64,000 nucleotides of DNA from Primulina eburnea (taxonomy: Eukaryota > Streptophyta > Magnoliopsida > Lamiales > Gesneriaceae). Where the stretch lies: NCBI RefSeq assembly GCF_022965805.1, contig NC_133114.1, forward strand, positions 2,750,761 to 2,814,760, written 5' to 3'. A model generated the notes under the pieces. That model saw nothing but the letters and a program-made list of their open reading frames with translations, ran no database searches and was not told where the DNA came from. Position numbers and translations under genes: made by a program. Below are positions 44,030-56,003 of this stretch, in pieces (positions within the stretch are counted from its first letter, which is position 1; each line of letters opens with the position of its first letter).

Positions 44030-47000
44030 ATGGGTAGCAAAAAGAGGGAATCGAGTTCCATGGAAGAATCTGGAATGAAATTAACTCCTGAGCGGAAAGT
44101 AAACTCAGGAACTGAGAATCCCAGTGCAGAGCCATTAAAAAAGAGAGTCAAGATAGGAAAGAAGGGAAGTGAAGGTGTTGAAAACCATGGTCAGGATGAA
44201 GCTAATGCTGCGTTAACCTCCCCGAAAATTCACAAACCCTCTACGAATTCAATGGAAACCAAAAAGAAGAGGAAATCTTTGGACAAGGAAAGGCACATGG
44301 CCGAGAGGAATGGCGAGTTTGTATCTGAAACGACGAACTTAGAATCAAAAAATGAAATTTTTGAGAATAATAGTATAAGTAATAGTAGTGGCGGGATATT
44401 GCCCGAGTTCCACATTGGGGTATTTACTGATTTGGCAGCCGCGGATGCAAGCATCCGGGAAGCAGCTGCTAAGGTATTGGCTAGAGAGTTGAGTGAAATT
44501 CAGAATGCGTACGATAAGTTAGAGAATAAGGATGAGGTGGAGGATAAGTCGAAACTGGAAGCAGAGAAGGATGATGGCTTGAATAACTGCGCCCCTTCAT
44601 TGAGGTATGCTGTCCGGAGGCTTATTCGCGGAGTATCCTCATCAAGAGAGGTTGGTTGTCTTTTATTATGTTTCTCATTTTGTTTCTTGTCTTATTGATT
44701 GTAGTCCTTTTTTAACCATAGCAAAGCCACAATCTTTGTGTAGGATGGACAAAATTGAAATCCTTAAAAATGAGGGAAATCCTGGATTTGCATAAAAAAT
44801 ATGAAGTTGTAGAAAATTTAGGAGTGAAGTTGGCACTTCTTGCCTACTATGGCTCTGCCTCTGAAAAACCATATTTCTGCCTTATGGATGATGTTTGAAA
44901 GCGAGGGAAGAACCATATAACCTATCTCCGGATGAAATTATGCCCTTTGTTTAATTACTTGTTTTTATTTTTTTCTTTTGCAGTGTGCAAGACAAGGATT
45001 TGCGTTAGGCCTCACAACTTTAGTTGGCACAGTTACTTGCATTAAATTGGAGTCATTGTTAAAGCTAATAATTAACTTGTTGGAGGTCTCCTCGTCTATG
45101 AAGGGGCAGGTAGGTTAATGCCCTTGATTTGGTAATTGAGATTTGATTTCTCCATGTAAAATTCTCTTGGTTTTGTAGGAAGCTAGAGACTGTCTGTTGG
45201 GTCGTTTATTTGCATATGGGGCTCTTGCAAGATCAGGAAAACTTACTGAAGAATGGATTCTGAATGCTAATACTCCACACATCAAAGAATTTACTAGTTG
45301 CCTTATTGCACTTGCTTCTAAGAAACAGTATCTACAAGAGTCTGCCGTTGCAGTTATATCGGAAATGGTTGGGAAGGTACGTCATCATTTATAACTATGA
45401 GGAGCAATGTGTTTCTCGATACAAGAGTAAACTGTTTCCCTTGCACGTTGTTTATGTGATATTCAATTCTATAGGTTCCTGTAATATGGTGGCTCATGGT
45501 ATGTCTCATGAAATTAAATCTTAAAATGTATTCTTCCTTTTTAGCCATGCTACTTTCGAATTTCAACCCTTTGCCTTTTCCCCCCTCAAATTTAATCAAT
45601 GACAGGTTTGTTTATATTTCCTCCATCTAATCATTTTTTTATATGTTGTTTAGCTACCCGTTGAGGCACTGTCGAATCATGTTGTTGATGCAGCAGGAAT
45701 TCAGGAGTGGTTTGACAGAGCAACTGAAATAGGAAATCCAGATGCCCTGAATCTAGCTCTTAAAATTCAAGAAAAAGTTAATGTCGAGGGTAAATTTGGA
45801 AAGCTCCTGCCGTCCCCCTACTGTAAAAGTGCATTCTTTGCTGCCGATCATCTGTCCAATATTTCTATCTGCTTAAAGGTGGTGTTCATTTTCATTTATT
45901 TATAATTTTTATGCCTCTGAGGCCAAATTGAGTGTATATTAATATGTTATCCATTATACATTGTAGGAATCTTCCTTCTCTCAGCCACGGGTGCATAGTG
46001 TCTGGCCTGTTTTGATAAGTATTCTGGTACCTGACTCTTCTGATATAGATTCAGCCTCAGGTCTGAATACTGTCAAGAAGCACAAAAGAAGTCGCAGGGG
46101 TAGCTCTGTGGAAGAAGATGTAAAAAGAAATCTTAGGTGTTTCTGTGAAGTGATTATTGAAGGTTCACTTTTACCCTCATCCCATGATCGCAAGAAGTTA
46201 GCCTTAGATGTAGTACTGCTTCTATTTCCAAAAATTCCTGCTTATTGTGTCCATGTGTTGTTGTCCTACAATGTTGTTCAATGTCTAATGGATATACTTA
46301 TGGCAAAAGATTCCTGGCTTTATAAAGTTGCTCATCATTTTCTCAAAGTACTGTCAGAATTTGTCATTCATGATGATGTCAAGAGAGCTGAGGTTATTTT
46401 GGCTCTTCAAAAGCACAGCAATGGGAGGTTTGATTGTGTTACCAAGTCAAAGACAGTAAAAGATTTGATGGCAGATTTCAAAACTGAGTCTGGCTGTGTT
46501 CTGTTTATTCAGAATCTGATAAACATGTTTCTGGACGAAGGCAACTCTTCAGACGAACCTTCAGATCAGAGTCAGACAACTGATGACAATTCAGAGATAG
46601 GTTCCATTGAAGACAAGGATGCTGTAGGGTCACTAGGAACTTCTGAATTTCTTAAAAGCTGGATTGTGGAGTCCCTTCCTAGTGTTTCAAAACATTTGAA
46701 GCTAGATAAAGATGCAAGGTTCCGTGTACAAAAAGAAGTACTGAAGTTTTTGGCTGTTCAGGGTCTATTTTCATCATCACTTGGCACTGAAGTAACATCG
46801 TTTGAGCTACAAGAAAAGTTTAGGTGGCCCAAATCTGCAATTCCTAATACTTTGTGCCAGATATGCGTTGAACAGGTACAACTGTTGCTCGCTAATGCTC
46901 AGAAAGGGGAGGGACCTCATTCCGTGGCAAATAGTATTGATACAAATGATCTTGGATCTTACTTTATGCGGTTTCTTAGTATACTATGCAACATCCCTTC

Positions 47001-50000
47001 AGTTTCTCTGTCAAGGATCATGAATATTGATGATGAAAAAGCTTTCAAAAAACTGCAGGCCATGGAGAGCCAACTATCAAGACAGGTACTCTGTCCCCGT
47101 AATAATTCATATTGTTTCACATGATAGCATGATATTCAAGAGGATGACTTCACTTGAACATTTTATTTTTACTTGAACTTGTAGATTTTGTAATATTGTG
47201 TTGGGTTCTGTAATTTCTCTTTCCATTAATTTTATTTTTTCCTTTTCCTTCTTTTTGGGATGCGTGATTTGGGTTTTTCCAACTTATCGAACCCTTCTCT
47301 TTGTCTATTTTATTTATTATTTATTATTTATGATCAGAAATGGAATTTTCAATGCGTTCCCAGAACTCCACTCAAGTGGGTTTTGATTATGTTGAATCCT
47401 CATTTTGATTGCTCGCATGATGTTTGAATAGATTGGTGACGCCATTCATCACATTTATGGTTGTTCACATATTCCACTGTTGTAGGAGCGAAATTGTGGT
47501 CTTGGCATGGATGCAAATAAATTGCATGCTCTGAGATATTTGCTTATACAACTGCTGCTTCAAATCCTACTCCATCCTGGGGAATTCTTTGAAGCGGCCT
47601 CTGAACTTGTCATGTGTTGTAAGAAAGCTTTTGGCTCTTCGGATCTTTTAGGGTCCTCCAGTGAGGACGAGTCAGATGGGGATAATGCTCCTGAGTTAAT
47701 GGATGTTGTTGTTGATACAATGCTTTCTCTATTGCCGCAGTCATCAGCTCCTTTGCGATCTGCTATTGAACAGGTGAGTAGCAGCAGCACAAACCATGTC
47801 TTTTGACACTTTCTTACTGCTTAGTTGGTGGAAGTTTCAAGTTATTCTCCTTGTTTTCCTTTAATTTTCTTGGAAACTATCGGTCTAAATTTCTTATCAC
47901 ACGGGAGATAACGTGTCAATATTTTTTAGGTGGAGCAGTATTATTCAATGAATTTATCTATTTTTTATTAATACTGTAATATTGTCTGTCACGTTTCAGC
48001 CCCTGCCTACCTGCAGTCATTTTTGTTTTCCAAACCTTTTTTAGCTCATTTATTTTATTATTCAAGCATAAATGCTGATTAATAATAATTTTCGTGGAAT
48101 ACACTTCATGTGTGCTTATATGATGCTCCACTTGTTTTACTGTCAATAAATGTGTGCAATGTATGTAGAGTTATCATATAGTTGTAGCATTTGCGGTAAA
48201 CGATAAAATGATTGACATTACAATGAATTATTTGTCCAAACAATCACATGTTTCTTTTAATGATACTTCATAGTCTACGTGTGAAGTTGGCTGAAGTGAA
48301 CCGATAGACATGGTGAAGAGGTACAGCATTGCCTGATAATTATGCTATCATGCTATCATATTCCTTGAATAATCTTTGATTTCAGTATATAAGGAACACA
48401 TTGACCTGAGCTTTTCTGAGAAATGAAAATCTTCATATATTTGCATTCCTCTAGGCTGTGCGAGTATATGACCGTAGGCTGGAGTATTATTTGATGTTCT
48501 CTTTTTTCTGTTGCTTGGCCTTGAATAAATTGGCACAAGGATATTCAGCCTAGCCTTGTTGCTTTTGTTATTTATGGAATAATAATTGTTATCACTTCAC
48601 AGGTTTTCAAATACTTTTCTAGTGAGGTCACGAATGATGGGTTACTGAGGATGTTGAGGGTCATCAAAAAAGATTTAAAACCTGCTAGACATCAGAATAC
48701 GGATGATGATGACTCAGATGACTCAGATGAAGAACTTCTTGGTGTTGAAGATGCGATGGAATCTGATGAAGCTGAGACAGCCGAAACTGTAGACACCGAT
48801 GAACAGACTGACGATTCTGAGGCAGTGGTAGGGATGGAGACCATTCCCAATAAACTTCCCGAGGCTTCTGATGATGATTCAGATGATGGGATGGACGATG
48901 ATGCAATGTTCGGGATAGATATTTATCTTACAAGAATATTGAAGGAACGGAAAAACCAAGCTGGAGGTGAAACAGCCCATTCTCAGCTGGTGCTCTTTAA
49001 GCTTAGAGTTCTGTCTTTGCTGGAGATTTATCTACACGAAAATCCAGGCAAGCTTAATTATACATCGTTATTAAAACTTTGCGTTTGCTTGGTTTGGCCT
49101 TACCATTCTTCTTACTAAGACTTCTTTCTATTTATTTTATAATTCATTGGTTGGTGATTCGATTATACAGAAATAGTTGTCTGGATTTGATCGATCTCTT
49201 TGTTTTAACTTTGATTTATCCTGAAGAGCTGTCGTATAAGATATGGATAATAGAGATCATTGGGTTGATCCAAAGTATCTTTTGATCTACATCCTTTATA
49301 TTTTTTATCCTGTAACTTGTATTACATGAATGGTTGTGGCGTAAAAATATTGACATCTTTCACCTTCTATGCCACAGGTAAAACAGAGGTATTGAAAATG
49401 TTCTCAAACCTTGCTCAAGCATTCATTAATCCACAAACAACAGAAGGTAGCGAGCAGCTTGGTCAGCGCATCTGGGGAATTATACAGAAGAAAATTTTTA
49501 AAGCCAAGGACTATCCCAGAGGTGAGACAGTGCAGCTTGCAGTGCTTGAATCACTTTTGGAGAAGTACTTGAAATTGGCAGCAAAGCCATTCAAGAGGAA
49601 AAAATCTGCTTCGAACCCATCAAAGAAGAAGCAATCTGCTTCCTGGAATCGGTATAAAATGATCAATTCACTTGCTCAAAGTTCGACATTTTGGATGCTA
49701 AAAATAATTGATGCCAGAAACTTCTCAGAGTCTGAATTGCAAAAAGTTGGTGATATATTTAAGAATGCTTTAGTGGCCTACTTTGATAGCAAAAAATCAC
49801 AAATGAAGCCGGACTTCCTGAAAGAAATATTTAAAAGACGGCCGTGGATTGGTCGACACCTGTTTGGGTTCCTTTTGGAGAGATGTGGTAGTGCCAAATC
49901 ACAATTTCGTCAAGTTGAAGCCCTGGATTTGGTGTCCGAGATATTAAAGTCACTCCATTCTACCAATGCTGATGAAGATGGAGCAGAATCCACAAAAAAG

Positions 50001-50240
50001 ATGTTGAAAAGCCATCTTCCAAAACTGTGCAGTTTGATCAACCATATGGTAACCAACATGCCCGAAAAGCAGTCAAGACGAGCTGATGTGCGAAGATTCT
50101 GTGGCAAGGTCTTCCAGATTTTAACTACTTGTAATCTGTCCTCTAGTTTCCTCAAAGCTTTGGAACCAGACGGTCATGTTTCCTGCGAATCCCAACTTGG
50201 CGACGTGTTTCTTGCTCTAAAAAAACGAGAACAGCAATAA
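44030..50240 (+). CDS. MYBBP1A / DNA polymerase V (POL5)-like nucleolar protein (8 exons, 1,294 aa)
   Basis: The family (yeast Pol5, animal MYBBP1A) is nucleolar and acts in rRNA synthesis and ribosome assembly; despite the name it is not a working polymerase. Exons: 44,030-44,650, 44,984-45,109, 45,179-45,376, 45,654-45,878, 45,967-47,085, 47,486-47,773, 48,603-49,047 and 49,378-50,240; phases are consistent. The N-terminus is Lys/Arg-rich (nuclear targeting). Then comes an all-helical repeat region starting LRYAVRRLIRGVSSSRE-CARQGFALGLT. A long acidic region in exon 7 (DDDDSDDSDEELLG ... DDDSDDGMDDDAMFGIDIYL) precedes the C-terminal domain. Intron 7 uses a GC donor (CAG|GCAAGC). No frame break is seen. 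The length fits plant homologues. Confidence 0.88.
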
Positions 50241-50319
50241 AAATGGTATCTTGGCGGTGGCGAAAACTGTATTCTTGCTATTTCTCGGATTCATTTTTCG
50301 GGCTCCAATAATTCGACAA

Positions 50320-50460
50320 ACGTATGCGCTTATTGGGATAGCTCTTGAGAGCAAAAGATCACACAAATGAATACCAACTTTCTGAGAAAGATATTTAAGA
50401 GACGGCCGTGGATTGATCGTCCCTTGTTTAGGTACCAATTGGAGGGATGTGATGGTGCCT
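50320..50460 (+). pseudogene. Duplicated fragment of the last exon of the MYBBP1A-like gene
   Basis: The segment matches 49,760-49,895 of the gene (shared agcaaaa-atcac, atatttaa-agacggccgtgg, gtgcc), at roughly 75-80% identity by eye, in the same orientation. It lies just past the stop codon and is itself too short to encode a domain. It probably remains from an old tandem duplication. Confidence 0.7.
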
Positions 50461-50770
50461 ACTTTGGCATTTTTGTTCTTTTAAGGGCCATAAATTTTGA
50501 TTATTTGTTTTCTCCTGGTGAACCTTTTTGGTTTGGATTTGTGTGTATCTCCTGCTGATACATAACACTTTTGGATACTTGTGTTTTCTTATATTTAGTT
50601 TTATTTATCTTTCAAGTGTGTTGGGCTTGGGCTGAAAATTAACACAGATTTATGACTCGTGTCTAAAAATTAATATTAGAGACAATATTATAAAGATTGA
50701 GTTCATACAGGTATAATCAATTATCTTTCTTTCGATATAAATACTAATGTTAAAATAACGATGATAAAAA

Positions 50771-50931
50771 ACAAAAACTTGTGTGAGACGATCTCATTGG
50801 TCGTATTTTGTGAGATATATTTCTTATTTGAGCCATGAAAACATATTAAATATTATTTTTTACTAGGATTAATCCATCTCACAGATAAAATTCGTGAGAT
50901 AGTCTCACGAGAGGCTTACTCATGATAAAAT
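50771..50931 (+). repeat. MITE, near full-length copy
   Basis: It opens aacttgtgtgagacgatctcat and closes gtgagatagtctcacgagag. The central atgctaagagtatt part is lost. Confidence 0.75.
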
Positions 50932-51550
50932 AGAACAACAATAGGAAAACATATTTATGTTGATTCCCATTATATTTGTTTTATTACATATCTAGTCTCA
51001 TATATTGTTTGAATAATTCTGTAAGGTTACAAGTAAATTTGAATAATTTGATAATATTGATGAAAATATCATGTAATAAACATATAATGTAATTAGTGGC
51101 TTTATGATACAAGTATCTACATATCTACCAAACTAAAATTAAGTTATTTAAAAAAAATTCTCCCTTAATAATATTTTTTTTAGAACTTTGTAATCTGTGG
51201 TACTTTTGCCACTTTGTTGGATTTTTTATTTTGATTATTATGTCATGTTATAATAATATATAATTCCACATGCCTCATCTATTGACATAATTCTTAAGAC
51301 ATGTGATTTTTATTACTTTTATTGTAAGAAAATATTTTTGTAATTATTTCACTTGGTCTATAATTTTTTTTATTGAACTATTTACACCATAAACCGATCA
51401 TACAAACAAAAGTGAGAAACCAACCCATCATCCATTCTAGAAAAAAGAAAGAAGAAATACATAAGAATTCTAAAATTATTTATGTATTTATTTATTTATC
51501 TGCCTTATAATAATATCAATAATATAAGAAAAATTATGGTCTTCGGATCC
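50932..51550. other. AT-rich intergenic region
   Basis: No gene was seen. Its right part should hold the 3' untranslated region of the CYSTM gene, which reads toward it from the minus strand. Confidence 0.4.
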
Positions 51551-52247
51551 TCAACAAGAGCCTAAGATGTCACAGCACTCCTCCACGCAGCAACAGCAAC
51601 ATAACGCCGCGAGGCTGCCAGAAGTAAATAAATGTAATGAATATATTTTTAAAATTAAAATAAAAGATTAAATTATTACAACAAGAATTTATTTTAAAAT
51701 ACTAATAACTATTTTTTTTTTTTTTTTATAAAAATACAAACAATCAACCCAAAAAATTTCGATCAACCTACCAGCCTTGCAAAAATCCCATCTTCCGCCT
51801 CGGCGGCGCAGCTGCGTACTGCGGTGCCATCATCGGTTGTCCATGATAACGACCTGTTTTAACACACCATTTGCATGATTTATATCCCAAGAAACATCAC
51901 AGAACATAGAAGAATATTCGCAATTCTGTGCATAAACGCACGAAATAACGCACGAGAACTTCACAGGTCTTTCTTATATTTCTCATTAGCAAATTTAGTA
52001 TTTTTCATCGTATATTGCTAATCGTGCTACAATTAAAAGGAGCCAAATTTAGCTGCCAACACTACATTAGTATTCGATCAATTATTACTACAACCTAAAG
52101 GTATAAAAATGTAATCTTGTCTTGCATAAAACAGAGCCCAAAACACCAAGAAATCAAGAAACAACAACCGAAAGGGTGGATTGAAAATATACCTTGAGCA
52201 GGGTATGGATAGCCATACATCGGTTGGTCCTTCATCTTCTTTCCCAT
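51551..52247 (-). CDS. CYSTM-type small cysteine-rich membrane-tail protein (3 exons, 66 aa)
   Basis: The exons are too short for simple ORF finding: 52,193-52,247, 51,772-51,853 and 51,551-51,614 on the minus strand, all with GT-AG borders and matching phases. The protein begins MGKKMKDQPMYGYPYPAQG, continues with a Pro/Gln/Tyr-rich linker (GQPMMAPQYAAAPPRRK) and ends in MGFLQGCLAALCCCCCVEE followed by CCDILGSC. A short GYP-rich N-terminus and a C-terminal FLQGCLAALCCCCC helix define the CYSTM module, a tail-anchored family linked to metal and stress tolerance. The ending CCDILGSC differs from the more common ECCCDP-type tails. The start is the first ATG of exon 1. Confidence 0.85.
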
Positions 52248-52379
52248 GATCAATAGATATAGATTGCAGTTGGATAATGGTAAATCCCGATCAAAATCAA
52301 ATCTTTTCTTGTTTTCTTACAATGGAAGAAATAAAAAGATTATCAAAATTGTCGTATCAATGTTAGGGAAGGATTCTAA

Positions 52380-52427
<48 letters not shown>

Positions 52428-52890
52428 CATAGATGTGACAAGAAAGCTCTAGAAAGAAGTCGTAAATGCGTGTGTATATATCTATATAATAACAGTAATA
52501 AGTCGGCGAGACAAGTGGAAATGTGTGCGTGTGGCAACTAAGAAAGATTGGAAATGGGTCGGTCTTACTTTGCACCTAAGGTGTCAATTTGCATTTACTT
52601 TTTTATTTATCATGTAAGAGATCATCGCCAATGGGAGCTTATTTTATGTCATATCCGAGATGTTTCCCTCTCAATTCGGTAACTTAAATAAATAATATAT
52701 AATATTTTAAAGACGTGTTCTGCGTGTACTTTCATTTATGTAAAGAAATATTTTTTTATTAACTTAATATGAACAATAATATAGAATTCAAAATAATATA
52801 TCAAAAATTATTGTCGAATTATCATATAATATAAATAACACTAAACTCACTCACCAACCTTGAAAGTTAAAGAAATGTGATTTTACCTGC
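52248..52890. other. Upstream region of the CYSTM gene and intergenic DNA
   Basis: Apart from the (TA)n tract nothing specific was recognised. No second gene is visible. Confidence 0.4.
52385..52425. repeat. (TA)n microsatellite in the CYSTM gene promoter
   Basis: About 20 TA units lie 140-180 bases upstream of the CYSTM ATG on its promoter side. The tract gives spurious frames on both strands. Confidence 0.9.
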
Positions 52891-53180
52891 TTCAATTGTC
52901 TATCTATTGAAATCCAGACCGATGTACGTTGTACTCTTCTGTAATACGTACGTTACCAGAAAGCTTCCTCCTTTTGTACATTTCCAATAACTGGATTGGT
53001 GCTTACAGTGATCAAGCACCTGGTCTTCTTCTAGTGACCGAGTAGTCTTCTTCTTCTTTTGATCATCTTCTACATAGCACGTCTCTGTATTGCTATCGAG
53101 AGTGATGTTATCGAGACCAAATGGAGACGAATTTGACACTCCAGTACCGAAGATGGCGTTGCAGACTCATTCTCATTGCA

Positions 53181-53341
53181 GCAAAAACTTGTGTGAGACG
53201 GTCGCACGGGTCGTATTTTTATGAGACGGATATCTTGTTTAGGTCATCTATGAAAAAATATTTCTTTTTATTGTGAATATCGGTAAGGTTGACTCATCTC
53301 ACAGATAAAAACTCGTGAGACCGTCTCACAAGAGACATACT
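53181..53341 (+). repeat. MITE, near full-length copy inside the gene relic
   Basis: It opens aacttgtgtgagacggtcgcac and closes gtgagaccgtctcacaagag. The final TACTC of its tail is shared by the 286-bp duplication that starts at 53,338. Confidence 0.8.
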
Positions 53342-53623
53342 CTCTCAAAACCAAGATCCTCTAAACTGGCCCTTCTTGATTCGTCTGAATGGAATGTGGA
53401 TGCTTCTGGATTATGAAATTCACAAGGAGAAGGAGGCCCCATGAAAAATTGATCGTCTATCATCGAAAAATATTCATGAGGATAATATATGGAGGTCGAT
53501 GAGCATTTTTCAGATTAATTGAAAATTTTGGAGGAATCTGAAAATTATGGGTACGTCGTGGTACATATTGAATATTTGAGAAATTTTGAGAGTATTGGGT
53601 AGGACGATAGTTAAAAACCCCAA
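53338..53623. repeat. 286-bp direct duplication, left copy
   Basis: It matches 55,295-55,580 over its full length with two substitutions seen (gagc/gatc and gggt/ggat). The base before it is A, which with its first T makes an AT dinucleotide. Confidence 0.9.
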
Positions 53624-55294
53624 AAGTGTAGATTGTGATAGACTAAGGCAATGACATGATGCTTTCATGTTTAGTATATTGATGTCGGCCACTAATCTTA
53701 ATACAAATTTAATTCTTTAATTTTCGAGAATCAGTATATTTTTAATTTTTTACATGTTAAAAAAATATTTTTAAATCACATTCAATAAAATTAATGAGAA
53801 CTAATTTTTTTAAATTCAGTAATTTCGTCTAAATCTACATTCACAAGCAATTTTAAATATGTTATTCAAAATTTAAATATGAATTCTGAAATTTTGAAAC
53901 ATGTTTCAAAAATTGTGCTCCGCTGAAATTATTTTATTAATTTAAAATTAATGACACATATATATAGATGTAAAGTTAGTATAATTAAAAAATTTCATCT
54001 ATATTTTAGATGAACTATTTTTAATTTGGTGTTATTTTTGAGATCTAATATATTTATTTCAATGATAGTATAAAATCATTTTTCTCTTCAATATATTAAC
54101 TTTAATCTTAGACCAACCATTCTCGAATTATTATAGATTATTATAAAATAATCGTAAGTCAATTTAATATAAACTATCATTTTTATTATTTTTTTATTCA
54201 TGCAAAATAATATAAACAAGAAAAAATTGTTAATTAACATATTTAGAATTAAAATATATATATGAAATTTGACATACTTAACAGGAAAATTTTGTTTGTT
54301 AAATTACTTCAAGGCCAAAATTGATTATGGAGTTGTTAGTAGGCTATTATTAATAATCCATGTTAAATAAATTTATATTAAATACCAATTACTATTTTTT
54401 TTATACTTGAATAAATTTATCTTGTGAGTTATCATTATAAATGTTTCTTTTAGAATTAATACTTTATCTCCAACATAGATCATTCTCTTGAATTATGCAA
54501 TAACATTAGATTGATCGTGACAAGGCTCGGAAATCATGTTTGGAAGGAAAATTTCTTACTGGAAGTAATGCATGTCATAAAGTGTTTATTCCAAGAATGT
54601 CATTGACGCCTTCTTATCTAAGGCTTCCTTTTAAATTTCAACAAAGATAGTTCAGTATTCTTTGATTGTATTATATTCAATGATAATCAACAAAAGTCAG
54701 GGGCAATCATTGTCTCATATAGGACTTTTTTTAAATAACTCTGTTTTTAGTCATGGTCAGTCGTACGTTGCTGTATCCAGAGTTATGAATCCTAAGAGTC
54801 TAAAAGTTTTGATATGTGATAGTGATAGCAACCCGAAAATTCAACAACAAATGTTATATTTAAGGAAGTTTTTCAAAATTTGTAATTTCTTTTTGTTTTC
54901 TAATTGTATGATCTATAATCCATTTAGTTTATTGATATTTAAATTTATACTATTTATTGAAATTAAAACCACATTAGAAGTTTGTATCATGTTTATCATT
55001 TTATTTTGTTACAGTTATTGTTTTCTACATGGCACATAAATTTATTGATAAACACATTATGTCATGTCATTCATTGTCTAATACAAGCGTGATATTAATT
55101 TTCAGCCAAAATACAATAATGGCTCTTTTATTCAGTATTTAATTGTTAAGATCTATATATTTATGAAAACAATAAACATTTCACTTTGATAAAAAGTCAA
55201 GTTATAGAGAAAGTAAACAAATTATCATATATACTAATTTTAATAATCAATTAGATAAAATAATTGTCCGTGCATCGCACGGGTGAAAAACTAG
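53624..55294 (+). mobile_element. Helitron fragment with helicase tail and 3' terminus
   Basis: The right end is a canonical Helitron 3' terminus: hairpin CCGTGC-ATC-GCACGG at 55,268-55,282, then CTAG at 55,291-55,294 followed by host T. Upstream, 54,662-54,870 encodes the C-terminal motif of the Rep/helicase protein. The 5' terminus (TC) was not located, so the left limit is only the end of the 286-bp duplication and may include non-Helitron DNA. Confidence 0.75.
54662..55039 (+). pseudogene. Helitron helicase C-terminal remnant
   Basis: The frame contains MIINKSQGQSLSHIGLFL and SHGQSYVAVSRVMNPKSLK, which correspond to the last helicase motifs of PIF1-type Helitron helicases (INKSQGQ, FSHGQLYVALSR). 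Residues beyond about 75 are low-complexity read-through. The Rep domain and the Walker motifs are missing, so it is a remnant. Confidence 0.85.
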
Positions 55295-55580
55295 TACTCT
55301 CTCAAAACCAAGATCCTCTAAACTGGCCCTTCTTGATTCGTCTGAATGGAATGTGGATGCTTCTGGATTATGAAATTCACAAGGAGAAGGAGGCCCCATG
55401 AAAAATTGATCGTCTATCATCGAAAAATATTCATGAGGATAATATATGGAGGTCGATGATCATTTTTCAGATTAATTGAAAATTTTGGAGGAATCTGAAA
55501 ATTATGGATACGTCGTGGTACATATTGAATATTTGAGAAATTTTGAGAGTATTGGGTAGGACGATAGTTAAAAACCCCAA
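55295..55580. repeat. 286-bp direct duplication, right copy
   Basis: It begins with the T that directly follows the Helitron CTAG. It is colinear with 53,338-53,623 and includes the last five bases of the MITE tail (TACTC). It therefore derives from a copy that already carried the MITE. Confidence 0.9.
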
Positions 55581-55599
55581 GATGTTGGGATCGGTTTAT

Positions 55600-55820
55600 A
55601 AAAAAATATTAAAAACCCGGTTGCAGGGGTTTATTTCATCCTACTCATGTGTGCATTGCCCTCATGATAGGATGGATGTCTAAGATTTGTCCATGCATAT
55701 ATAAGACCCATTTTTTTTTGAAATTGTATGTGTGACAAGATCTTACCCGCTAAAATGAAATGAGAGTAGTGCCCACATAAGTAGGATGACATCTACCGAT
55801 TGCAGGAATGAGGTTTAGCG
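55600..55820 (-). repeat. Dispersed repeat, copy 2 (inverted match to 37,195-37,400)
   Basis: Strings ctcatgataggatggatg, aagatttgtccatgca and gaaattgtatgtgtgacaag are the complements of those in copy 1. Both copies have gtgcccacat or a similar string at one end. Confidence 0.55.
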
Positions 55821-56003
55821 GGTGATTTATAAAAATATAAACCCTTCAGTGTTGATGCCCTTATTTGAAACACCGATGAAGTGCTAATTACTTATTAGAT
55901 GTCTAATTTTTTTTACGTCTAATAGCTGATTGTCACTTCATCGATGTTAATATAAATATCATATAAAATATATACAATGTTCAAGAGTAATATTATATAT
56001 ACG

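Larger units (their letters stand above)
52895..53623 (-). pseudogene. Unrecognised gene relic, split by a MITE
   Basis: On the minus strand two protein-like stretches flank the MITE at 53,181-53,341. One reads STSIYYPHEYFSMIDDQFF and continues through a Pro/Ser-rich part; the other reads SNSSPFGLDNITLDSNTE and continues to a KKKK patch and EEDQVLDHCKHQSSYWKC. Frame changes and stops occur between them. The Ser-rich, acidic, Lys-patch order is like the N-terminal part of a plant transcription factor (a WRKY relative is one guess), but no DNA-binding motif remains. Part of it (53,338-53,623) is duplicated at 55,295. Confidence 0.3.

Noticed and set aside
52246..52575. Two short frames over the (TA)n tract
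   Set aside because: They consist of Ile/Tyr runs from the microsatellite.
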